Below, one piece after another: positions 1-9,000 of a stretch of DNA of 64,000 nt. Under the pieces are notes generated by a model. That model worked only from the letters and a program-made list of their open reading frames with translations. It had not been told where the DNA came from and did no database searches. The stretch comes from Xylocopa sonorina (lineage: Eukaryota > Arthropoda > Insecta > Hymenoptera > Apidae): assembly GCF_050948175.1 (NCBI RefSeq), contig NW_027490108.1:682001-746000 (forward strand), written 5' to 3'. Made by a program: the position numbers and the translations under genes. The number at the start of each line of letters is the position of its first letter. Within the stretch, counting starts at the first letter, position 1.

Positions 1-1977
1 AAAAGAATGTAAATGCGACTATTCCTTGCCAGGAAATAGCGTTTGCAGATGCCTACGTATCGTAGCAATGGAGTTCCAATGCTTCTTAGATCGCGATATC
101 GCATCTCATTTCCATGTTTCGTGATAAGTTATAATATTCATTCCGAAGTGTCATGTATGCCTCGAATTCACTTCAAAGGAATCTAAATGCGACATTTCCA
201 TGCTAGGTAATAGCCCTTGCAGATATCTCCGCATTGAGGCAATAGAGTCCTAATGCTTCCTAAAACGAGATGTCGCATTTCATTTCTATGTTTCGTGATA
301 AGATATAATATTCCTTGCGAAGTCTCATGCATACCTCCTATTCACTGCAAACGAATGTAAATGCGACACTTCCTTGCTAGGAAATAGCGTCTGCAAATGT
401 CTACGCATCGAGGCAATAGAGTTCTAATGCTTCTTAAAAGGCGATATCGCATCTCATTTCTATGTTTAATTATAAGATATAATATTCACTGCGAAGTGTC
501 ATGTATACCTCGTGTTCACATCAAAAGAATGTAAATGCGACTATTCCTTGCTAGGGCATAGCGTTTGCAGATGCCTACGTATCGTAGCAATAGAGTTCTA
601 ATGCTTCTTATATCGCGATATCGCATCTCATTTTTATGTTTCATGATAAGATATAATGTTCATTGCGATGTGTCATGTATAACTCGTATTCCCTTCAAAA
701 GAATGTAAATGCGACAATCCCTTGCTTGGAAATAGCGTTTGCAGATGTCTACGTATCGAAGCAATAGAGTTCTAACGCTCCTTAAAACGCGATATCGCAT
801 CCCATTCCTATGTTTCATGATAAGATACAATATTCACTGTTGAGTGTTATGTATACCCGGAATTCACTTCAGAAGAATGTAAATGCCACACTTCCTTCCT
901 AGGAAATGCGATTCCAGATGTCTACGTATCGAAGCAATAGAGTTCCAATGCTTCTTAAAACGCGACTTCGCATCTCAGTTCTATGCTTCATGATAAGATA
1001 TACTATTCATTGCGAAATGTTACGTATGCCACGTCTACACTTCAAAAGAATGTAAATGCCACACTATCTAGCTAGGAAATGCTTTTCCAGATGTCTACGT
1101 ACCGAAGCAATAGATTTCTAATGCTTCATTAAACGCGATATCGCATCACAATACTATGTTTCAAGATAAGATATAATATTCATAGCGAAGTGCCATGTAT
1201 ACCTCGTCTACACTACAAAGGAATGTAACTGCAACAGTTCCTTCCTAGGAAATGGCGTTTCCGGATGTCTACGTACTGAAGCAATAGAGTTCTAATGCTA
1301 CATTAAACGCGATATCGCATCACAATACTATGTTTCAAGATAAGATGTAATATTCATAGCGAAGTGCCATGTATAGCTCGTCTACACTCCAAAAGAATGT
1401 AAATGCCGCACATCCTTGCTAGAAAATGCATTTCCAGTTGTCTACGTATCGCAGCAATAGAGTTCTAATGATTCTCAAAACGCGGTATCGCATCTCATTT
1501 CTATGTTTCATGATAAGATATAATAATCATTGCGAAGTGTCATGTATACCTCTCATACATTTCAAATGAATGTAAATGCCACATTTCCCTGGTAGGAAAT
1601 ACCGTTTGCCGATGTCTAAGTATCGTAGTAACAGAGTTCTAATTATAATAATCTCATTTCTATGACTCATGATAAGAAATAATATTCATTTCGAAGTGAT
1701 ATGTATTCCTCGTCTACACTTCAAAAGAATATAAATGCGACACTTCCATGCTAGGAAATAGTGATGGCAGATGTCAACGTGTCGAAGCAACAGAGTTTTA
1801 ATGCTTCTCAAACCGCGATATCGCATCTCATTTCTATGTTTCTTCATAAGATATAACATTCATTGCGAAGTGTCATGTGTACCTCGCATACACATCAAAT
1901 GAATGTAAAGGCGACATTTCCTTGCTAGGAAATAGCGTTTGCAGATGTCTACGTATCGAAGCAATAGAGTTCTAATG
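1..1977 (+). repeat. Satellite array A, 174-bp monomers, forward orientation
   Basis: About 11 head-to-tail monomers. I number the monomer from the AATGTAAATG box; landmarks are then a CCTTGCTAGG box near 19, TCTACGTATCG near 47, the palindrome GCGATATCGC near 88, a GATAAGATATAAT box near 118 and GAAGTGTC near 140. Monomers here differ from one another much more than those at the right end of the window, so this stretch looks old. The array stops inside a monomer after TTCTAATG, where GC-rich foreign sequence begins. No gene is supported. Confidence 0.97.
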
Positions 1978-1987
1978 GCGAGGGGTA

Positions 1988-2009
1988 GAGGTCTTTCTCA
2001 CACCCGAGA
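1988..2009 (+). repeat. Left copy of a 22-bp direct repeat bounding insert 1
   Basis: This 22-bp stretch (GAGG, then TTCTCACA, then AGA) matches 6075-6096 at 18 of 22 positions in the same orientation. The two copies lie close to the two satellite boundaries of insert 1. On the minus strand both read TGTGAGAA followed by a CCTC core, as expected for the starts of two LTRs, with the left one cut off after about 25 bp. Chance similarity is not excluded. Confidence 0.4.
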
Positions 2010-2260
2010 ACCATCCTGTTTGTCTCCATGGACTATGGCAACGGTCTTATCGTTGCTGAGCTCTGGATCCTATCCTTCCGGCTTCAGGGTCTCTTCTTGC
2101 TCACTTCCCGACTCCTCCACCGTCGAGCCCGTCACGCTACCTCGGCGCACAGCCCTTCCGCGAACCTGCGGTCTTATTATCCGCCGAAGAGGCGTCTTAT
2201 GGGTCGCTTCTACCATCAGCTCGCCAGTCTAATCCGTAGAACGGTGAGAGAGAAACGAAC

Positions 2261-2285
2261 GGGGGGGGGGGGGGGGGGGGGGGGG
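2261..2285 (+). repeat. Poly-G run, 25 G
   Basis: An uninterrupted run of 25 G, followed about 110 bp later by a second run of 14 G. Such runs can form quadruplex structures and are also prone to sequencing or assembly length error. Confidence 0.95.
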
Positions 2286-2394
2286 TAGGTTCTACCATCG
2301 TGTGTTTCACGCTCCTCGCAAATACAGCTATCGCGATGGTCCGTGTCGCGCATCTCGCATGGGTGGTGATCTTCGAGCTAGTCTAACCGAAGCA

Positions 2395-2408
2395 GGGGGG
2401 GGGGGGGG
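2395..2408 (+). repeat. Poly-G run, 14 G
   Basis: The second uninterrupted G run in the same GC-rich block, on the same strand as the first. Confidence 0.95.
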
Positions 2409-2439
2409 TGACCGAGCCTTGTGACTTCACCACGTCACA

Positions 2440-3373
2440 GTACATACAAATTTGCGATTAAGTAGCTATGTGTTCAAATTCAATTCCGAATAATGCACTA
2501 AAAAGCATCCCAGATAACAAACGGTAAGATGGTAGCGACACCATGCCGGCACTATATTGCCACTTCCGAGGAGTGTCAACTGATTCGTAGTCATCTGTGA
2601 CCGGATTCGTTGACTAAAATGCCAGAACGTGTTACCAGCACGTTCTAGACAAGCGAATCGCGCAGAACCAGCACCATGGTGACACGCGTATCATCGCTCC
2701 ATTCATGAATCTTCTCAGCAATGACGCAGGATCACATTTGGCAATGGGGAACCTGTGCTTTCATACAAATTAGGACCGTTAGATGTCAGTAGATGTTCGG
2801 AATATGAGTATTGATAGACATTTTGATGGTCGTTTTCCTATATTTGTAGTTATTGAGTGAGTCGTATATATTTCTTTCAATCCATCATAGACTAAAAATA
2901 TTATTTATAAAAAAAATATTACTTATAAAATAAAAATTCATGCTGTTGCGTCCCTAACTTCGCCTTGTGTAATTTTTGAAATAACATGCTGTCATCGTAT
3001 TTAATGTAACCCTCAGTTGCATGAATTTGTAACAATAAATTAAAGAAAATATATATAAAATAAGTGTATATATTTTTATGACAAAGTAATTATCGACTTT
3101 ATGGAAAAAATCGCCCTATCGAGCTAGTTTATAGAAAATAATAAAATCGAGTTCTTATATCTTTGTTCTGCAAGACAAGAAGCCTGAATTAGTGAGATAT
3201 CTAGGAACATAAGTAATTTGTAAGTAACACATCTTTTCTCTTTGAAATATTTGCCTTTGCATAGAATAGAACGTATAGATATAATTGCCTGTTTTCTACC
3301 CATTTCGGTCCAATTCTATTATAGCCTTTGAGCAGAAGTAATATTGATTATACTTGATTTTTGCAATAGTTCT
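2440..3373. other. AT-rich non-satellite stretch, no gene recognised
   Basis: Composition changes at 2440 to mostly AT-rich sequence without satellite periodicity. The part from 2500 to 2760 is more balanced and could be a dispersed repeat. The part from 2870 to 3080 is A/T runs. The segment just below 3374 would be the 3' untranslated region of the minus-strand gene candidate. No convincing exon was found on either strand. Confidence 0.6.
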
Positions 3374-3894
3374 TTAATTAACAGATTTTATTAACCTAGA
3401 ATCATCATTTGACGGATGTATCAATCTACTTTGTAGCTCCATCAGTTTCTTTTTCTGCTCGCTACTTTCCATTTTCAGTTCCGTATACTTATCCTTTATC
3501 ACCACCGTATATGTTGCGTAAAATTACAATAACTTTTTGTCCTCAAATTTTGCGGATATTTCAATTAAATTTCCATTGATTAAATAAACGGAAATTAAAA
3601 AACAGTGGCACGTACCATTTCTTGGAAACGTTGTATAGTAATTTGCATCTGACTGTTTTGAAAGGCACGCACTTTACTTAACGTTTGCAATGATTCGGTT
3701 AGCGAAGTAAAGTAATATTCTACTTTCGAAATTGTTGGCTCTTGTAATTCTAAGGCAAATATATTCATCTTTCGACATTGTGAACATTGTTTTTTGGCAA
3801 AATTCCAGAAAAACAAATATACTATAAGTAAAATAATAAACATCATAATATTAAATTTAACTCTGTTCATCGTTGCCTTGTTGGACACATCCAT
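3374..3894 (-). CDS. Candidate two-exon gene: single-pass membrane protein with coiled-coil tail
   Basis: Exon 1 (3894 down to 3616) encodes 93 residues. Its frame continues past GTACGT, and the exon can be joined in phase 0 to exon 2 (3493 down to 3374, 39 residues and a TAA stop) across a 122-bp GT-AG intron (3494-3615). The product is 132 residues, or 124 if the second Met (MNRVKF) is used. Residues about 13-32 form a strongly hydrophobic segment (IMMFIILLIVYLFFW), followed by a CSQC pair. The rest is charged and helical, and exon 2 (KYTELKMESSEQKKK and onward) looks like a coiled coil. The preserved phase and the change to a coding-like composition in exon 2 are the evidence. The acceptor (ATAAAG) has a poor pyrimidine tract. 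I do not recognise the family. Sequence resembling a dispersed repeat abuts the start codon, so the 5' end may be broken and this may be a pseudogene. Confidence 0.4.
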
Positions 3895-4438
3895 AACAAT
3901 ATACAGGGTGGGGCAGTAATAATTAGCACCTCAGATATCCACGAAACTATAAGTTTCATAGAAGTTTTTGCTAATATAAAATTGCATAGTACAAAGGGGC
4001 CATCCGTTGATGAAAATAGTTTTTTTGTAAGTGGAGTTATGTTGGACATATGAAGGTTACCTTCATTTTTTAAAATGATTTGGTATGTCCATTCTTCCGT
4101 AATACGATAGAGCATTTTAAAGCAAGTTTAACGATCTGTAACATGAAGGCATTGAAGGTTACAAAAAGTAAAGAAAGGCGATAATACTCACGGTTTTGAT
4201 AGTAAATGAAACATACGAATGGTAAACAGTGGTGGAAGGCGTAATACTTACCGTTTACTTCACTGTGAATAAATACTTTTCGAAGGGCATTTCAATAGTT
4301 TGCAGCATAAGTTAAACATGATAAGATTAGTATTGAAAAATCGGTTCGAATACGTTTGGTTAGGCTGTTCTTCGTGTCGTTCATTTTATAAGTACTGAGC
4401 TGCGGATTCCCGAGGACAGCTCACAAAATTGTTGAACT
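3895..4438. other. AT-rich stretch with dispersed-repeat character, no gene
   Basis: Directly upstream of the minus-strand gene candidate is a CAGGGTGGGGCAG motif like those often seen at the ends of insect dispersed repeats. The minus-strand ORF at 3867-4115 (82 codons) crosses this point and matches no family I know. A segment of about 21 bp (AAGGCG, TAATACT, then CGTTT) occurs at 4175 and again at 4236, 61 bp apart. Nothing else stands out. Confidence 0.35.
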
Positions 4439-4661
4439 ATGGAAGATTATCATTGTGAATTTGAATCAAAAGGTAATTAAATTCCATTAGATTGTAAACA
4501 GATCTCAATGTTTCATTTTAGATAGTAAGATTAAATACTCTTTACAAAACTACAAGAATGGATACATACCTTTCTGTTATTATTATTTCATAAAGAATTA
4601 TAATTGCAATTATATAGTTCATTACGATAAAAAATATTTCTCAGAGAATTCTAAATATTAA
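4439..4661 (+). CDS. Candidate two-exon small ORF, Tyr/Asn/Lys-rich
   Basis: ATG at 4439 is followed by 34 coding bases ending AAAG. A GTAATT donor at 4473 and a good acceptor (TTTCATTTTAG, ending 4521) bound a 49-bp intron. Joining in phase 1 restores a codon (Asp) and opens 46 further codons to TAA at 4659-4661, giving 57 residues. Without splicing the frame stops two codons after the donor. The tail is rich in Tyr, Asn and Lys (YKNGYIPFCYYYFIKNYN), which AT-rich non-coding DNA can also give. The intron is near the lower size limit for insects. No domain or family is recognised. It is divergent from the minus-strand candidate, with start codons about 545 bp apart. Confidence 0.25.
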
Positions 4662-5019
4662 ATTAAAGAATCAAGTAAAAGATTTTTAATAATTACGAAT
4701 ATGAAAAATACTTGAACATTCCAATAGAAAGATGTCTAAACAGGAGCTAGAAAAGTCAAACATTCAATTTCAATTCCAGAATTCATCTATAGGAGGTAAA
4801 ATGTTTCGAAAGCTTTAATTACAGTCTTTAATGCAAGCAGTTGGGCAGTATTTCAATTTTTAAGAAAATTGATGAAAGTCAACCATTTTGAAGTGGTCAG
4901 AATCTTTGTCGTTTGAGCAATAAGTGAATAACAAATAACTGCATAAATTCCAGGCTTAAAAACTTATGGATTAAATCCTATGCAGACTCGTTTATGAGCG
5001 AGTTACTAAATAATAATCC
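4662..5019. other. AT-rich stretch, one tiny ORF only
   Basis: A 28-codon ORF (4732-4818, beginning MSKQELEKSNIQF) follows an A-rich context and contains an in-frame donor-like GGAG|GTAAAA. It could be a further small exon of the plus-strand candidate but has no independent support. The remainder holds no recognisable element. Confidence 0.3.
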
Positions 5020-5335
5020 ACACTAAGTAATCATTTTAAAACTTAAATGATTACATCTCGCGAACTTTCAAAGATATCAGAAGCGTGAAAAGTATGTGGT
5101 TTATCAAAAACTCTTCTAAAAGAACGGACGAAGCCAATAGAAATCTTTGTTGAAGTAAGCAAGTTCTAAAGTTCTAAGCAACGCGATAGCCCTTATCTGC
5201 CTATGTCTCATAGCAAGTAAGTTCTGAATTTCTATGAAATCCGATGGAATTTCTCACTACTAACGTTTCAAAGTAAGTTCTCAAATCCTCAGTTCTACGT
5301 TTAAAACTATGTGTGTTCTATATATCTACGTAAAG
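5020..5335 (+). repeat. Degenerate ~58-bp units related to the satellite's middle third
   Basis: AAGTAAG-type starts at 5154, 5215 and 5271 mark units of about 61 and 56 bp. Each resembles the same segment of the forward 174-bp monomer, from GAAGCAATAGAGTTCT to GTTTCA. Unit 5154 keeps AACGCGATA and CTATGTCTCAT. Unit 5215 keeps CGAT, TCTCA and GTTTCA at matching spacing. Fragments of the same segment also appear at 5041-5075 and 5130-5147. The flanking two thirds of the monomer are missing from the units. This suggests an old satellite relic or an ancestral short unit. Similarity was judged by eye. Confidence 0.45.
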
Positions 5336-5485
5336 TGATGGTTCCTATTAGTTGTGACGGAAATCTATATATAGTAAGTCAGGGAAGCTCGAAGGGGTTA
5401 ATTATCTAAATGCTTTAAGGTGTAAAACGTACTTTAATCTAAAGCGATCTATCGTTCCAATGTATCCGCTCACGTACAACTTTTC
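5336..5485. other. Stretch between the relic and the primer-site-like sequence
   Basis: On the minus strand this would be the start of the internal region of a retrotransposon, just after its primer-binding site. No gag-like ORF is present, so the internal region is lost or replaced by unrelated AT-rich sequence. Confidence 0.3.
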
Positions 5486-5495
5486 TTGGGCGCCA
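5486..5495 (-). other. Retrotransposon primer-binding-site-like sequence (tRNA-Lys type)
   Basis: On the minus strand TGGCGCCCAA is the first ten bases typical of a primer site complementary to the 3' end of tRNA-Lys in Gypsy-type elements. The match stops there: the next bases are GAAAAG. It lies two bases beyond a possible LTR end (GAGCA), as expected for the order LTR, spacer, primer site. Confidence 0.45.
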
Positions 5496-5497
5496 GC

Positions 5498-6089
5498 TGC
5501 TCAGAAAGTAGCAAAGGGATAGACTACACGACCCCGGGAACCCTGGGGCGGAACAACCCTTGAAACTTCGAAATGGTCCTCCTCTCGACTACGCCTAGCC
5601 AAGTACACACACTCAGGTCGCGAGATACTGAAGTCACGGCATGTTTATTTATGGTCTCGACGTGGGTTTAACTAAGAAGGGCTACGGGAAACTACGCAAC
5701 ACGCCGCAAATTACCGGGTATCATAACTCGCTTCACGATATAAGATACAATATACAATATGCGACACAAGAAATGGGACGCTTAAGCGAATAAGCTCTCA
5801 CGTTCTCTTCTTCAGGTTCCTTGAATTCGCTGGTGGTCCTCGGGTCTCCTGCATCCTCCTCGGGGCTCCTTGGTGAAGTGGGCTGTAGGCTTCGGTATTG
5901 TTCGAGTCCATCGATCAGTGGATTTCGGCGATTTCCTCTTCTCGCCCCCTTGGGTGCCCCTGAGGGGATCCTCCTGATCATTTAAATTGTGTAGCGCCTC
6001 GCGCACCGCGCTCCCATGTCCCACCTGCAGGGCCGCTGGACTTTTGAGTCCTCTTTAGGGGGTTAAGGATGGTTGAGGACCTTCTCACA
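5498..6089 (-). mobile_element. LTR-like block of a degraded retrotransposon
   Basis: Read on the minus strand this 0.6 kb block begins TGTGAGAA (6089), carries an AATAAA signal (5644-5649) in its later part, ends near CTGAGCA (5498) and is followed by a tRNA-Lys-type primer site. That order matches a 5' LTR with U3, R and U5. It is GC-rich compared with the AT-rich sequence to its left. Two overlapping minus-strand ORFs lie in it (5733-5981 and 5812-6024) but use different frames and match no gag or LTR protein known to me. The internal genes and most of a second LTR are absent. Boundaries are estimates. Confidence 0.4.
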
Positions 6090-6096
6090 TCCCAGA
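6075..6096 (+). repeat. Right copy of the 22-bp direct repeat bounding insert 1
   Basis: Matches 1988-2009 at 18 of 22 positions. It overlaps the proposed minus-strand LTR start. Confidence 0.4.
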
Positions 6097-9000
6097 GCAT
6101 TATAAAGCACAAAAGCAGATAAGCATAATGCGATGCATAGAGCTTTACAACCTTCTAACTTACTTTGAACTGTTTATATGAAATGCAATATTGAGGTGCA
6201 TGAAGCATGACAAATTAAATGCTCCGGCACCTGGACATCTAGAAACGCTATCACCGGGCAAGAAAGTATAGGGTTCACACTCAATTCATATGCAGAAGCA
6301 GATAAATATAACGCGATGCTATGAATATTACATCTTATCATGAAATATAGAAGTAAGATGCGCAGCCGCGTTTTACGAAGCATTACAACTCTATTGCTTC
6401 GATACGTAGACATCAGGAAACGCTATTTCCTAGCAAGGAAGCGTGGCGTTGGCAATGTTTAGATGTGTAGTCGAGGTATACATAACACTTCCCAATGAAT
6501 ATTATAGCTTATCTTGAAACCCAGAAATGAGATGCGATATCGCGTTTTAAGAAGCAGTGGAACCCTATTGCTTAGGCACGTAGACATCAGAGAACACTAT
6601 TCCTAGCAAGGATGTGTGGCCTTCACATTTTTTTGAAGTGTATACGAGGTCCAGATAGCTCTTCGCAAAGAATATTGCATCTTATCATGATACGTAGAAA
6701 TGAGATGCGATATCGCATTTTAAGCAGCATTAGAACTCTATTGCTTGGATACGCAGACATCTGGAAACGCTATTTCCTAGCAAGGAAGTGTGGTATTTGC
6801 AATCTTTGGAAGTGTAGTCGAGGTATACATAATACTTCGCAATGAATATTATAACTTATCTTGAAACCCAGAAATGAGATGCGATATCGCATTTTAAGAA
6901 CCATTTGAACTCTATTTCTTCGATTCGTAGACATATGGAAACGCTATCTCTTAGAAAGGAAGTGTGTCATTTACATTCCTTTGAAGTGCAGACGAGGTAT
7001 ACATAACACTTCGCAATGAATATTATGTCATAACATGAAACATAGATATGAGATGCGATATGGCGTTTTAAAAATTGTTACAACTCTATTGCTTCGATAC
7101 GTAGACATATGGAAACGCTATTTCCGAGCAAGAAAGTGAGGCATGTACATTCTTTTGAAGTGCAGAAGAGGTATACACAACACTTCGCAATGACTATTAT
7201 ATCTTATCATGAGACATAGAAATGAGGTGCAATATCGCGTTTTAAGAAGCATTAGAACCCTATTGCTTCGCTACGTAGGCATCTGGAACCGCTATTTCCT
7301 AGGAAGGAATTGTGGCATTTACATTCCTTTTAACAGTAGACGACGTATACATAACACTTCGAAATGAATATTATATCTTAACATGAAACACAGAAATGAG
7401 ATGCGATATCGCGTTTTAAGAAACATTACAACTCTATTGCTTGGACACGTAGACATCTAGACACGCATTTCCTAGCAAGGGAGTGTGGCATTTACATTCT
7501 TCTGAAGTATGGACGAAGTATACATAACACTTCGCAATGAATATTATCCCTTATCATGAAGCATAGAACTGCCATGCGATTTCGCATTTTAAGAAGCATT
7601 CGAACTTCATTGCTTCGACACGTGGACATCTGGAAACGCCTTTTCTAGCAAGGAAGTGTGGCAGTTACATTCCTTTGAAATGTTGACGAGGTATACATAA
7701 CACTTCGAAATGAATATTATATCTTATCATGTAACATAGAAATGAGATGCGGTACCGCGTTTGAAGAATCACTAGAAATCTACTGCTTCGATACGTAGAC
7801 ATCTGGAAACGCATTTCCAAGCAAGGATGTGTGGCATTTACATTCCTTTGAAGTGTTGACGAGGTATTCATAACACTTCGAAATGAATATTATATCTTAT
7901 CATGAAACAAAGAAATGAGATGCGATATCGCGTTTGAGGAAGCATTAGATCTCCATTGGTTCGATACGTAGACATTTGGAAACGCTATTTCCTAGCAAAG
8001 AAGTGTCGCATTTACATCCTTTTGAAGTGAATACGAGGTATACATGACACTTCATAATGAATATTACATCTTATCATGAAACATAGAAGCGAGATGCGAT
8101 ATTGCGTTTTGAGAAGCATTAGGACTCTATTGCTACGATACGTAGACATCAGCAAACGCTATTTCCTAGCATGGAAGTGTCACATTTACATTCTTTAGAA
8201 GTGAATACGAGATATACGTGACACTTCGCAATGAATATTACATCTTATCATGAAACATAGGTATGAGGTGCTATATCGCGTTTTGAGAAGCATAAGAACT
8301 CTATTGTTTCGACACGTAGTCATCTGGAAACGCTATTTCCTAGCAAGGAAGTGTCGCATTTACATTCTTTCGAAGTGAATACGAGGTATACATGACACTT
8401 CGCAATGAATATTATATCTTATCATGAAACATAGAAGCGAGATGCGATATTGCGTTTTAAGAAGCACTAGAACTCTATTGCTACGATAGGTAGACATCTG
8501 TAAGCGCTATTTCCTAGCAAGGAAGTGTCGCATTTACATTAATTTAAAGTGTATGCGAGGTATACATAACACTTCGCAATGAATATTATATCTTATCATG
8601 AAACATAGAAGTGAGATGCGATATCTCGATTTAAGAAGCATTAGAACTCTATTGCTTAGATACGTAGACATCTCCAAACGCTATTTCCTAGCCTGGAAGT
8701 GTCGCATTTACATTCTTTTGAAGTGAATACGAGGTATTCACGACACTAGGCAATTAATATTATATCATATCATGAAACAAAGAAATGAGATGCGATATCC
8801 CGTTTTAAGAAACATTAGCACTCTGTTGCTTCGATACGTAGACATCTGCAAACGCTATTTCCTAGCATGGAAGTGTCGTATTTACATCCCTTTGAAGTGA
8901 ATACGAGTTATTCATGACACTGCGCAATTAATATTATATCATATCATGAAACAAAGAAATCAGATGCGATATCCCGTTTTAAGAAGCATTATCACTCTAT

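Larger units (their letters stand above)
1978..2439. other. GC-rich foreign block at the left edge of insert 1
   Basis: Unlike the satellite and the AT-rich sequence to its right, this block is GC-rich and contains two long G runs. Overlapping short ORFs on the plus strand (for example 1939-2232 and 2028-2288) match nothing I recognise and run into the satellite or the G run, so I do not call genes. Read on the minus strand it begins TGTGACGTGG at 2439, which looks like an LTR start, and it ends abruptly in the satellite. A 22-bp motif at 1988-2009 recurs at 6075-6096. A truncated LTR or a degraded retrotransposon end are both possible. Confidence 0.45.

Noticed and set aside
5733..6024. Minus-strand ORFs in the LTR-like block as a gag gene
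   Set aside because: They lie upstream of the primer site, use different frames, and show no zinc knuckle or capsid-like motif.
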